This document shows, piece by piece, positions 9,011-17,611 of a DNA stretch of 64,000 nucleotides. The notes below the pieces were generated by a model. That model ran no database searches. It saw only the letters and a program-made list of their open reading frames with translations, and was not told the origin of the DNA. The position numbers were made by a program, and so were the translations under genes. How positions within the stretch are numbered: position 1 is the stretch's first letter; the number at the start of each line of letters is the position of its first letter. Source of the stretch: a virus; the IMG/VR virus record IMGVR_UViG_3300022935_001088, positions 1 to 64,000 of that record; one strand, written 5' to 3'.

Positions 9011-9021
9011 GGAGCAACCGA

Positions 9022-9516
9022 ATGACTAAAAAAGTTAACGAAGGACACTTAGGTGATATGGCTCACGCAGTTGAGCGTGATCACGAAGTGCAAATGGCAC
9101 GAGCCGAATTATACAAAATTGCCAAATATGCAATTAAATTGCATGATATGCTAAAAGGTGTTTCAGAAGCACAAGGCATTGAAGGTTGGCAGCAATCAAA
9201 AATTACTAAAGCAGCAGACTACATTGGATCTGTGTATCATGCACTAGATTATGAAATGAAGTTTGAAGAAAATGTTGTTGAAACTGCAAAAGCAAAAAAA
9301 GCATACGTTCCTGTTAAAGATTCTGTAAACTACAAGCAAACACTAAGCAAAGTATTAGAATCTAAACTAGCAGAAAAACTTCAAGTTTCCGATGGAATTG
9401 AAGCATGGATCAAAGACTTTCAAGAGTCAAATGCTCCACAGTTTCAAGGCAAATCAAAAGAAAAACGTAGAGAAATGGCTGTAGCAGCATTTAAAGCAGC
9501 AGAGGCAGGCAACTAA
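9022..9516 (+). CDS. conserved phage virion-region protein, 164 aa
   Basis: Residues ~18-80 contain DHEVQMARAELYKIAKYAIK, a short HDMLKGVSE stretch and a KITKAADYIGSVYHALDYE helix, a block widespread in the late regions of marine T4-like phages. The C-terminal ~45 residues hold a second widespread block with APQFQGKSKEKRREMAVAAF. Both blocks are helical and recur in different combinations, consistent with modules of structural or packaged proteins. It follows a strong ribosome site (GGAG) and late promoter. Exact role unknown. Confidence 0.7.
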   Translation: MTKKVNEGHLGDMAHAVERDHEVQMARAELYKIAKYAIKLHDMLKGVSEAQGIEGWQQSKITKAADYIGSVYHALDYEMKFEENVVETAKAKKAYVPVKDSVNYKQTLSKVLESKLAEKLQVSDGIEAWIKDFQESNAPQFQGKSKEKRREMAVAAFKAAEAGN

Positions 9517-10121
9517 TGGATTTCTACGCAATGAGCAATCTCATGAAAGATCTTATTCCTTCAGATCCTAAAAGAGATAGAGAAGCACTACTTGCCGCAG
9601 CAGGCAAGACAGTTTCAGATGTTCCACCTACTAAAGACTATGTAAATGAAAGTGCCCAAGTTGCTCCGGGCAGTTTACCTTTAGACTTAGACTTAGCAGG
9701 ACTTGCTGCACTAGCAGGTGTTAAACATACCCCTAAATACTTAAAAGAAGATGCAGAAGTAGCAGCAGAACCAACAGGTCCTGCACCAAGTTTACTTCCT
9801 GGACTTACAAAAACAAGAAAAGATGTTGGCTCAGAAGATCCAACAGTTCTAGTACAACAAGCAATACGTAGAGCAATGGACGGTGAAATTATGCAGCCAA
9901 AACAGCGTGAAGCGTTTGCTCCGTATGCTAAAATGCTAGAGCGTATACTAGAAGAACCAAGACTAGCACAAATGCTAGATAATATTATTAAAATTGCAAA
10001 TAGAGAAGATTCTGCACAACAAGAACCAGCACCAGAAGTAACTGAGCCCGAACAAACAGAATCAATAGTAGCTATGCTAAACAAACAACTAAAAGAACAC
10101 ATGGAGAAAAACAATGTCTGA
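9516..10121 (+). CDS. hypothetical acidic protein, 201 aa
   Basis: No recognised domain. The protein has a LDLAGLAALAGV segment (about residues 56-70) that echoes the LxxLAGV motif of nearby proteins, Glu/Pro/Ala-rich linkers and a helical block (PKQREAFAPYAKMLERIL). Its start overlaps the previous stop (TAATGG) and its end overlaps the next gene by 8 bp, which places it firmly in the late operon. It may be a scaffold, core or packaged protein; this rests on context only. Confidence 0.6.
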   Translation: MDFYAMSNLMKDLIPSDPKRDREALLAAAGKTVSDVPPTKDYVNESAQVAPGSLPLDLDLAGLAALAGVKHTPKYLKEDAEVAAEPTGPAPSLLPGLTKTRKDVGSEDPTVLVQQAIRRAMDGEIMQPKQREAFAPYAKMLERILEEPRLAQMLDNIIKIANREDSAQQEPAPEVTEPEQTESIVAMLNKQLKEHMEKNNV

Positions 10122-12729
10122 TATGCGTAAACTAATTGAGTCTGTAGAAAGACTGAATGAAGCTAGACGAGAATTTGATGCAGAACGCATTATTCAGTCT
10201 AACGGTGGATTAACTAATGTTAATATCAATAGAGAGCTTCCATCAAAATTATATACTGGAATTACAGGCTCTGGATACGGACCAGACGATGTTGTTAAAA
10301 TTTATTATAGTGATCAAGAACGTTTAGATTCATGGTTAGCATCTAGTCAAGGTCGTCGTGCTGAAGAAGTAGGTGACACAGCAACGGCAGCAAGTGACAG
10401 AGAAGACAGAAGAATTCCAAGTATGGGTAACTGGGGTTGGGGAGCAGATCGCAACGCTATCAATAGAATTTTTGACTCTAAAGTTAGAAGCCTAGGAAGA
10501 GATCCAAGTTTAGAAGATATTCAAAGAGGTTTTAGAGAACTACGCAGTGAACTTGAATCAGGAAGTCATGACGTTAGCAGAAGTTATTCAGAAAGACAAT
10601 ACCTTGGTGCTGTTGCTAAACAAATCCGTGTTGAAGCATTGTTTAACTCTGATAACAAACTAGTTACAAAAGCAGAAAAAGATGAGAACGGTAACTACCA
10701 ACAAGCAAGAGGTGCAAGCGAACGTCTTGCACGAGCTCTAGCAGATAGAGGACTACTTCCAGAAGAAGCAGCAGAAAACATTGGTTTCTTAGGTGGACTT
10801 GCAGGTGGATTAGGATACAGTGACGAAGACCGTGCCCAAACCTCAGGCGTAAATGCTAGTCGTCAAGGTCAGCAAAGAATGCGTACACAAGCAAGACGTT
10901 TCTTAGAACTACTTGCAAAACGTAACGAAGGTACACAAACTGAAGAAGGAATTACTTATATTTCATCACTGGCAAGACTGCTAACTGAAGCACTTACAGA
11001 TGCAGAAGAAACAGAGTTCCAAGAACTACTACTAGTGTTCAAAGATACTTCATCATTAGATCAAATTGATGATGCAGAGACTGTGCGTTTAGTAACACAA
11101 GCAAGAGAAGCAGCAGCAAATATTGAACCACAAGCAGGCGATGCAGGTGACGATCTAGGAGCTGCTCCGACAGCACCACAACAGCCACAAGACCAAGAAG
11201 GTGGAGTAGCAGACGGTGTTGCCGATGCAGATGCTGCTGATAGCGGTGCTGCTTCAGGAGATCCAAATGGTATGTCACTAGCAGACTTTGCACAGTCTGG
11301 TAAGGGCGGTATTAAAAACGATCCAGGCGAAACTCGTGCTATTACAGAACTACAAGAGTTCTTAAAAACTATGGGTTGGGATATTGGCACTGACGGACGC
11401 TATGGTCCACAAACAATTAGTGCGGTAAAAGAGTTCCAGCAACTAGTTGGTCTAACAGATGATGGCGATGCAGGCCCACAAACTATTGAAAAGATTCTAG
11501 TTTGGGGTAGACTACCAGATGTTAAAACTTGGTCAGCACAACTAAAAGAACTAAACGAGTTGATTACAGCAGGTGCAACGTTTAATGGCGAGCAGCCTAA
11601 TCAAACACAAGAAGAATCTAAATCTTTTGATTTTAGATCTATGATTAACATTGTTGAGTCAATGTTAAAAGAAGCAGTAACTCCAGAACAACAAGCTCGT
11701 GCAATGGAACTGTACAATGCACTAAAAGCAAAACTAGAAGATGGAGAATATCAGTCAGGACTGCCACAAGAACTACAAACACAATTTAGTGCAGTAGGAG
11801 AATGGGCAAGATCAGCACCAGCAACTGAACCAGAACAATCAGCGGATGATGCTAGAGTAGCAACAGACGTTGATAACATGGATGCTCAACAAAAAGCAAG
11901 AGCAATGCATGATGGTATTGACGGTGCAGGAACTGATGAACAAGCAGTAATGGCTATACTAGCTTCTATTGCAGATACCGCAGAATGGCAAAGAGTTAAA
12001 TCAGCATTCCAAAATGCATACAACGAAGATATGATGGATTGGGTTAACGGTGAAGTTTCGTTTAGCGACCAAGACAGAGTTGATGCTATTGTTGCTCGTT
12101 TAGAAGGAGCCGATAGTGGTGATCCAGGAAGCGTAGAAGCTATTGCAAATGCTGCTGATGCTGCTGAAGGACTGTACGAAGCTATGAAAGGCGGCTGGTT
12201 GTTTGGTATGGGAACTACCGAAGATGCAGTATTAGCTATTCTTGGTAAAATACAAAATAGTTGGGAAAACGTACAATCTATTTACAAAGACAGATATCAA
12301 GCTGAACTACTACAACACCTTTCAGAAGAGTTTGGCGGCGATGACTTAATCCAACTAAACGGCGTTCTAAGAAGATTTAATGTTGAAATCACCGGCGAAG
12401 GTCAATGGGGTGCTCCAGCATCACGTAGTGAAAGAAATGGCTCTACAACAGTAAATGGTATTGCTCCAGACAACGAACAAGAAGGCGGCTGGATTGTACT
12501 ATACTGGCAAGGTCAAAAGTACTACGTCAATCCTATTAAGCAAGGCGATAGGTTCGAAGGACACCAAGGTTCACCTGATGGCAGACGTGCATGGGTTACA
12601 AGTCCTGCTCTATTAACAGCAGTCGAAACAGAAGTTGAAAGAAGAAGAGCAGCAGGTACACTAACAGATCCTACAGCTACTCAACAGCAACAACCAGAAA
12701 CTAATGATTTCGATAACGTATCGCCGTAA
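10114..12729 (+). CDS. large virion-type protein with peptidoglycan-binding and annexin-like domains, 871 aa
   Basis: Domains in order: leader MSDMRKLIESVERLNEA; a long helical region to ~340; an acidic low-complexity linker; a peptidoglycan-binding domain at ~405-465 (DGRYGPQTISAVKEFQ); then two annexin-like repeats at ~593-665 and ~684-753. The first repeat has the annexin-type loop DGAGTDEQ followed by AVMAILA; the second has MGTTEDAVLAILG. A small beta domain with GGWIVLYWQGQKYYVN follows. In annexins the GxGTDE loop binds calcium and lipid. A combination of cell-wall and possible membrane binding fits a protein acting at infection, but that is inference. Confidence 0.65.
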   Translation: MSDMRKLIESVERLNEARREFDAERIIQSNGGLTNVNINRELPSKLYTGITGSGYGPDDVVKIYYSDQERLDSWLASSQGRRAEEVGDTATAASDREDRRIPSMGNWGWGADRNAINRIFDSKVRSLGRDPSLEDIQRGFRELRSELESGSHDVSRSYSERQYLGAVAKQIRVEALFNSDNKLVTKAEKDENGNYQQARGASERLARALADRGLLPEEAAENIGFLGGLAGGLGYSDEDRAQTSGVNASRQGQQRMRTQARRFLELLAKRNEGTQTEEGITYISSLARLLTEALTDAEETEFQELLLVFKDTSSLDQIDDAETVRLVTQAREAAANIEPQAGDAGDDLGAAPTAPQQPQDQEGGVADGVADADAADSGAASGDPNGMSLADFAQSGKGGIKNDPGETRAITELQEFLKTMGWDIGTDGRYGPQTISAVKEFQQLVGLTDDGDAGPQTIEKILVWGRLPDVKTWSAQLKELNELITAGATFNGEQPNQTQEESKSFDFRSMINIVESMLKEAVTPEQQARAMELYNALKAKLEDGEYQSGLPQELQTQFSAVGEWARSAPATEPEQSADDARVATDVDNMDAQQKARAMHDGIDGAGTDEQAVMAILASIADTAEWQRVKSAFQNAYNEDMMDWVNGEVSFSDQDRVDAIVARLEGADSGDPGSVEAIANAADAAEGLYEAMKGGWLFGMGTTEDAVLAILGKIQNSWENVQSIYKDRYQAELLQHLSEEFGGDDLIQLNGVLRRFNVEITGEGQWGAPASRSERNGSTTVNGIAPDNEQEGGWIVLYWQGQKYYVNPIKQGDRFEGHQGSPDGRRAWVTSPALLTAVETEVERRRAAGTLTDPTATQQQQPETNDFDNVSP

Positions 12730-12739
12730 GGATAATTAG

Positions 12740-13423
12740 ATGAAAGTATTTGACGTAATATCAGAAGCAAAACTAGACGAGTTTTATATTGAAGGCGGTG
12801 ATCAGCAAGAATTTATTTCTGCTGATCGTGCTGAAGAATTAGCTATTAGCAGAAATGCTAGATTTAGACCATGGGGTACTGATGAAAGCGAGTGGACTTA
12901 CAACAGTCAAAATATGAAAGCATTAGCAGAAGAAGCTATTTTAATATATGGAAATCATTATAGTGGTAGTCGCAGTGGTCACTCTCTTGAAGCTCTTGTT
13001 TCTGCTCTAGTTAATTACTGGAATGGTCCAGGTGCTCAAGAAAAGGCCAATATATCAAATATGATGAGAGTTATTTCAGAACAATCTAATCCTAAAATTA
13101 AAAAGAACGAAGCATTAGGCATGATGCTTAATAGTATTGTAATGAGTTTTAATTCTGCAAAATATGTTTTAGATAGAGCAAATGCACCTGAAGATGAAGA
13201 TGGCAATACTGAAGATCCGTCTGTAGCTGATCGTCGAGGAACGCCAGTCCCTCCTGGAACAGACGATTTTCCAGAAGGATATGAAATACGTATGTTAGCT
13301 TCTAATAGATATCAGTTATGGGGTCCTAATAATCAAAAAATAGGAGATGATATCACAGGTGGTGGCAATTTATCTTTAGTTGCTATATCAAGAGCTAGAC
13401 AACACGCAGCCCAAAATAATTAA
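12740..13423 (+). CDS. hypothetical protein with capsid-targeting-like leader, 227 aa
   Basis: The protein begins MKVFDVISEAKLDE; the ISE/A junction fits the T4 prohead-protease pattern. Residues ~50-150 are helical. The end has PEGYEIRMLASNRYQLWGP, which resembles segments of the peptidoglycan-binding protein at 4633. It is the last gene of the late cluster; a promoter for the next block starts 11 bp downstream. No known domain. Confidence 0.6.
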   Translation: MKVFDVISEAKLDEFYIEGGDQQEFISADRAEELAISRNARFRPWGTDESEWTYNSQNMKALAEEAILIYGNHYSGSRSGHSLEALVSALVNYWNGPGAQEKANISNMMRVISEQSNPKIKKNEALGMMLNSIVMSFNSAKYVLDRANAPEDEDGNTEDPSVADRRGTPVPPGTDDFPEGYEIRMLASNRYQLWGPNNQKIGDDITGGGNLSLVAISRARQHAAQNN

Positions 13424-13433
13424 CCATTTCTGG

Positions 13434-13462
13434 TTGACAACACCCAAAATCTAATATATAAT
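13434..13462 (+). promoter_or_regulatory. consensus sigma70-type promoter
   Basis: TTGACA at 13434-13439 and TATAAT at 13457-13462 are separated by exactly 17 bp, a perfect host-type promoter. It starts the block beginning with the DsbA-like gene at 13494. A small inverted repeat (AACCA 13422-13426 with TGGTT 13431-13435) overlaps the -35 box. Confidence 0.9.
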
Positions 13463-13493
13463 ACACTTATAACTAACACAACAGGAGTGACCT

Positions 13494-13754
13494 ATGAGTG
13501 ACCGTACCTATGGTGCAGAAGAAAAAGCCAAACTCGAGCGACTAGTTCGTGAAGGCGTAACAGTACTACAAGAAGTTGAAGATCTACAGGCAGGATTAAA
13601 AGACACAGTAAAGGCAGTAGCAGAAGAATTAGATATCAAACCTGCTCTAATTAACAAAGCAATTAAGATTGCACAAAAACGTGATTGGCAGCAGCACTAT
13701 GATGCGTTTGACGATCTAGAAACACTTATTACTACATTAGGCTACGATAAGTGA
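13494..13754 (+). CDS. dsbA: DsbA-like double-stranded DNA-binding protein
   Basis: An 86-aa, mostly helical protein. Length and layout match T4 DsbA, a small dsDNA-binding protein that assists late promoter use: a helical N-half, then ELDIKPALINKAIKIAQKRDW and a final acidic helix (DDLETLITTLGY). The gene follows a consensus promoter and a good ribosome site (AGGAG) and leads into the replication block. The assignment rests on overall pattern rather than a catalytic motif, so it is moderately secure. Confidence 0.6.
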   Translation: MSDRTYGAEEKAKLERLVREGVTVLQEVEDLQAGLKDTVKAVAEELDIKPALINKAIKIAQKRDWQQHYDAFDDLETLITTLGYDK

Positions 13755-14035
13755 TAAATCGAATTAAAGAATTTTGGTTACACAGTTACCGCACAGATAA
13801 GATAGCATTTGCGTTTGAACTTGTAAGTTTTATCTTTACAGTTGGTGCAAGTTTAACACTTGCATTGCATGCAGATGCACCTGATATGCGAATAGTGTAT
13901 CCAGGTTTCTTTATCGGTTCGTGTACAGCAATTTATGCTTATTACAGACGTACACTAGCATGGCCTATGATGTTAACAACATACTTTGCCTTTGTTAATG
14001 TATTTGGATTTGGAGTAGCAATGCTATGGTGGTAG
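13751..14035 (+). CDS. small integral membrane protein, 94 aa
   Basis: Three hydrophobic segments are visible, at about residues 18-40 (FAFELVSFIFTVGASLTLAL), 48-65 and 72-92. A basic YYRR sits between the second and third. It overlaps its neighbours by 4 and 10 bp and is the first of three consecutive small membrane proteins upstream of the polymerase. No lysis-protein signature is present; superinfection exclusion or envelope alteration is possible but unsupported. Confidence 0.65.
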   Translation: MINRIKEFWLHSYRTDKIAFAFELVSFIFTVGASLTLALHADAPDMRIVYPGFFIGSCTAIYAYYRRTLAWPMMLTTYFAFVNVFGFGVAMLWW

Positions 14036-14136
14036 AACTTTTAAAAGTGTTATCATTTCTTTTAGCAGTGTATGCTATTCCAGTTTGGGCATTATGGATG
14101 TGGAACAAGGAGACACCAAATGACAGTACAACCTAA
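14026..14136 (+). CDS. 36-aa single-span membrane peptide
   Basis: A short open frame starting MVVELLKVLSFLLAV, with one hydrophobic span (about residues 4-25) and a hydrophilic end (NKETPNDSTT). It overlaps the upstream gene by 10 bp and the next gene's ATG at 14120 by 17 bp, so it fits the coupled arrangement of the operon. Small size limits confidence. Confidence 0.45.
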   Translation: MVVELLKVLSFLLAVYAIPVWALWMWNKETPNDSTT

Positions 14137-14347
14137 ACCATATCAATTCCTAGCGTGGATTGCAACAGCAGTATTATTAGTGGCTGCAACAATGGCTGCA
14201 TTTAACATGTATCCATATTACAGTTACGCATTTACAGTAGCAAATGGACTTTGGGTCCTAATAGGTGTTCTTTGGAAAGAGAAAAGTTTGATAGTGCTAA
14301 ATGCAGGATTGACCATAATTTATCTAGTAGGTCTTTTTGCACAATAA
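14120..14347 (+). CDS. small integral membrane protein, 75 aa
   Basis: The ATG at 14120 is preferred over one at 14072 because AAGGAGA at 14107-14113 lies at the right distance. The product has hydrophobic spans at about residues 8-27, 31-48 and 54-73, with a charged WKEK loop. The size recalls small multi-span transporters of the PnuC or PQ-loop kind, but no diagnostic motif is present, so function is left open. Confidence 0.6.
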   Translation: MTVQPKPYQFLAWIATAVLLVAATMAAFNMYPYYSYAFTVANGLWVLIGVLWKEKSLIVLNAGLTIIYLVGLFAQ

Positions 14348-14363
14348 ATAATAGTAACGCCAA

Positions 14364-14375
14364 TGGCAATTGCCA
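14364..14375 (+). promoter_or_regulatory. 12-bp perfect palindrome upstream of DNA polymerase
   Basis: TGGCAATTGCCA is a perfect palindrome in the 75-bp gap before the polymerase gene, about 48 bp before its ATG. T4 polymerase represses its own translation by binding a leader hairpin, so an operator role is possible. The distance from the ribosome site (GGAG near 14413) makes a direct block less likely. Confidence 0.35.
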
Positions 14376-14422
14376 GGCATGTATGAAGGTTAAGTTGGCC
14401 ATAAGCAACGAAGGAGAAATGA

Positions 14423-17119
14423 ATGCCGTACGTTGATGCGATGTTTGATCGCGATCAAGATATTATACGTGTAGTTGAACGCCGTGACGGCAAAAGACAC
14501 TATCACGAATACCCTGCAAAATATACTTTTTATTATAAAGATCCACGAGGCAAGTACAAGAGTGTGTACGGTGATCCTCTAAGTCGTGTTGTGTGTAAAA
14601 ACACAAAAGACTTTCGTAAAGAAGTTGCTATCAACAAAGACAAAGAACTTTTTGAAAGCGACATCAATCCAATATTCCAATGTCTAAGCGAAAACTATCT
14701 TAACCAAGATGCACCTAAACTAAACATTGCGTTTTGGGATATTGAGACGGACTTTGATCCAGAGCGTGGCTTTGCTGATCCTGCAGATCCGTTTATGCCA
14801 ATTACTGCTATCACTGTATGCTTACAGTGGTTAGACAGTGCATTGATTACTCTAGCAGTTCCGCCCAAAGGTCTTGCGTTTGATCAAGCACAAGAAATGT
14901 GTAAAGCACGTTGGGGTGACGAAGTTATTCTGTTTGAAAATGACGCAGATGGTAATGGCGAACGTGCTATGTTACAAGCGTTCTTAGATCTAATTGAAGA
15001 TGCAGATATCTTTAGCGGTTGGAACTCAGAAGGCTATGACGTACCTTACACAGTTAACCGTATTAAACGTGTACTCAGCAACGATGACACAAGACGTTTT
15101 TGTTTGTGGGGTCAGATGCCTAAAAAACGTGAATATGAAAAATATGGTAAGACAAGTGAAACATATGACTTTGTAGGTCGTGTGCATTTAGATTCGCTCG
15201 AACTGTATCGTAAGTACACATACGAAGAACGTCACACATATCGATTAGATGCAATTGGTGAGCTAGAAGTAGGCGAGCGTAAAACTGTTTATGAAGGCAC
15301 ACTTGATCAACTGTATAACAATGACTTCGAAACGTTTATTGAATATAACAGACAAGACGTTGCACTACTTGACAAACTAGACAAGAAACTACGCTTTATT
15401 GATTTGAGTAATGAACTTGCACACGCAAATACAGTTCTTCTACAAACAACAATGGGTGCTGTTGCAGTTACAGAGCAAGCAATTATTAACGAAGCACATC
15501 ACAGAGGACTGCAAGTTCCAAACAGACCAAAACGTGATGATGAAAACACACAAGCCGCAGGTGCGTATGTTGCGTTTCCTAAAAAGGGCGTACACAAATG
15601 GATTGGTTCAATGGACTTGAACTCACTGTATCCATCAGTGATTCGTGCGTTGAACATGGCTCCAGAAACTATTATAGGACAACTACGTCCGGATATTAGC
15701 GAGTCACGTATTCATGAGGACATGACACTAAAGAAAAAGTCATTCGCAGGTAGTTGGGAAGGACGTTTCAGCACAGAAGAATACGAAGCAGTTATGGAAC
15801 AACGCAAAGATGTTGCACTAACTGTTGATTGGGAAGATGGCAAAAGTGATGTATTAAGCGGTGCTGAAATACACAAACTAATTTTTGACAGCCACATGCC
15901 GTGGATGCTAAGTGCTAATGGCACAATTTTTACAACAGAATTTGAAGGAGTGATACCTGGTATCTTAAAACGCTGGTATGCAGAACGTAAGGATCTACAA
16001 AAACAACTTAAGAAAGCAAAAGAAGCAGGCAATGCTATTGAGACTGCATTTTGGGACAAACGGCAACTTGTTAAAAAAATTAATCTTAACTCTCTTTATG
16101 GGGCCATTCTTAATCCTGGTTGCAGATTTTTTGACAAACGTATAGGACAGTCAACTACACTTACTGGCAGACAGATTGTTAAGCACATGAGTGCAGAAGT
16201 AAACAAAGTTATCACAGGCGAATATGATCACGTAGGTAAAGCAGTTATCTATGGTGATACTGACTCTGTGTACTTTAGTGCATATCCTGTTCTTAAAGAT
16301 GAAATTCAAGCAGGCACTATACCTTGGACCAAAGAAAGTGTAATTACACTTTATGATCAAGTAGCAGAACAAGCAAACACTACATTCCCAGACTTTATGG
16401 CACGAGCATTTCACTGTCCAAAGAGCCGTTCAGATGTTATTGCCGCAGGTAGAGAAATTGTTGCAGAAAGCGGATTGTACATTACTAAGAAACGTTATGC
16501 GGCACTAGTGTATGATGTAGAAGGTTTCCGTTCAGATGTAGATGGTAAACCAGGCAAAGTAAAAGCAATGGGCTTAGACTTGCGTAGGTCAGACACACCT
16601 GTGTTTATGCAAGAGTTTCTAAGTGAAGTATTGCTAATGGTGTTGCAAGACAAACCTGAAAAAGAAATACTAGAACGTATTACACAGTTCCGTACAGAGT
16701 TTAAAGAACGTCCAGGCTTTGAGAAAGGTTCTCCCAAACGTGCAAACAAGATTGGACACTATCAACGTCTAGAGCAAAAGCAAGGCAAGGCAAATATGCC
16801 AGGTCACGTAAGAGCAAGCATCAACTGGAACACACTTAAACGAATGAATGGTGACAAATACTCACAAGAAATCGTTGACGGTATGAAAGTTATTGTTTGT
16901 AAACTAAAACAAAATCCACTAGGGTATACGTCAGTAGCTTATCCAACAGATGAGCTCCGCTTACCTGAATGGTTTAAAGAACTTCCATTTGATGATTCAG
17001 CAATGGAAAGTACAATTATCGATAACAAGTTAGACAACCTTATTGGTGTGTTGGAATATGATCTAGAAGATACTAAGCAACACACTACGTTTAATAGTTT
17101 GTTTGACTTTGGAGACTAA
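14423..17119 (+). CDS. 43: family B DNA polymerase, gp43-like, 898 aa
   Basis: Replicative polymerase with 3'-5' exonuclease. The exonuclease motif I is AFWDIETD (Asp106, Glu108), and a later YNRQDV supplies exonuclease motif III. Polymerase motif A is SMDLNSLYPSVI near 395-407, motif B is KINLNSLYGAILN near 550-562 and motif C is YGDTDS near 610. The length matches T4 gp43 (898 aa). A strong ribosome site (AAGGAGAAATGA) precedes the ATG. It would work with the sliding clamp encoded at 19837. All key catalytic motifs are intact. Confidence 0.97.
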   Translation: MPYVDAMFDRDQDIIRVVERRDGKRHYHEYPAKYTFYYKDPRGKYKSVYGDPLSRVVCKNTKDFRKEVAINKDKELFESDINPIFQCLSENYLNQDAPKLNIAFWDIETDFDPERGFADPADPFMPITAITVCLQWLDSALITLAVPPKGLAFDQAQEMCKARWGDEVILFENDADGNGERAMLQAFLDLIEDADIFSGWNSEGYDVPYTVNRIKRVLSNDDTRRFCLWGQMPKKREYEKYGKTSETYDFVGRVHLDSLELYRKYTYEERHTYRLDAIGELEVGERKTVYEGTLDQLYNNDFETFIEYNRQDVALLDKLDKKLRFIDLSNELAHANTVLLQTTMGAVAVTEQAIINEAHHRGLQVPNRPKRDDENTQAAGAYVAFPKKGVHKWIGSMDLNSLYPSVIRALNMAPETIIGQLRPDISESRIHEDMTLKKKSFAGSWEGRFSTEEYEAVMEQRKDVALTVDWEDGKSDVLSGAEIHKLIFDSHMPWMLSANGTIFTTEFEGVIPGILKRWYAERKDLQKQLKKAKEAGNAIETAFWDKRQLVKKINLNSLYGAILNPGCRFFDKRIGQSTTLTGRQIVKHMSAEVNKVITGEYDHVGKAVIYGDTDSVYFSAYPVLKDEIQAGTIPWTKESVITLYDQVAEQANTTFPDFMARAFHCPKSRSDVIAAGREIVAESGLYITKKRYAALVYDVEGFRSDVDGKPGKVKAMGLDLRRSDTPVFMQEFLSEVLLMVLQDKPEKEILERITQFRTEFKERPGFEKGSPKRANKIGHYQRLEQKQGKANMPGHVRASINWNTLKRMNGDKYSQEIVDGMKVIVCKLKQNPLGYTSVAYPTDELRLPEWFKELPFDDSAMESTIIDNKLDNLIGVLEYDLEDTKQHTTFNSLFDFGD

Positions 17120-17120
17120 T

Positions 17121-17276
17121 ATGGAAATAGAAGTAAAGGTTTTGCTTGATACTGAAAAGCAACAAGACCTTGATATGATTGAAGAAGTATTATTTCAACT
17201 TCAAGATATCAAAGAATTGTTAGAAGTCAAGCAACAAAACCTAAATAAACGTACTACTAATAAACGAAAGGGGTGA
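17121..17276 (+). CDS. 51-aa hypothetical protein, coiled-coil-like
   Basis: An ATG two bases after the polymerase stop opens a 51-codon frame starting MEIEVKVLLDTEKQQ. The middle is an amphipathic helix (MIEEVLFQLQDIKELLEV) and the end is basic (NKRTTNKRKG). It fills the gap exactly between polymerase and the cupin gene and carries the latter's ribosome site at its end. No function recognised. Confidence 0.5.
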   Translation: MEIEVKVLLDTEKQQDLDMIEEVLFQLQDIKELLEVKQQNLNKRTTNKRKG

Positions 17277-17278
17277 TT

Positions 17279-17611
17279 ATGAACAAGTATATTGGATGGG
17301 ACATTGGCGGGAAAATTGTTAAACAAGACGACCGCTATGTTGTACAGGATAACACAGAACTAAACAATTTAGTTATTAGCTCAACGACATTGTTTCCGTT
17401 CAAAAGTACAACTGGTCATAAGCACGAAGGACAAGAAGAAGTTTACATCTTTATTAAAGGAAACGGCATTATGTACTTAGACGATGTGCCAATGAACGTA
17501 ACAGCAGGCGACACTGTTCCTATTCATGACGGCGTACATCACAGAGTAGAAGCAATGGAAGATGGTTGCTACTTTATTTGTGTATTTGATGGTGCAAGAG
17601 GTACAAAATGA
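17279..17611 (+). CDS. cupin-fold protein (sugar isomerase/epimerase-like)
   Basis: The ATG at 17279 is preferred to a GTG at 17273 because AAAGGGG lies just upstream. The ~110-residue product has cupin motif 1, with GHKHEGQEEVYIFIKGNG supplying the metal-binding His and Glu residues. Motif 2 follows (GDTVPIHDGVHHRVEA). Single-domain cupins of this type bind or isomerise sugars or nucleotide sugars. It heads the sugar-nucleotide cassette 17279-19840 and overlaps the next gene by 4 bp. Confidence 0.75.
   Translation: MNKYIGWDIGGKIVKQDDRYVVQDNTELNNLVISSTTLFPFKSTTGHKHEGQEEVYIFIKGNGIMYLDDVPMNVTAGDTVPIHDGVHHRVEAMEDGCYFICVFDGARGTK

Noticed and set aside
14343-14350. AATAAATA before the polymerase gene as a late promoter
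   Set aside because: A polymerase gene is not expected to be late, the first base differs and it overlaps the upstream stop codon. Probably chance in AT-rich sequence.
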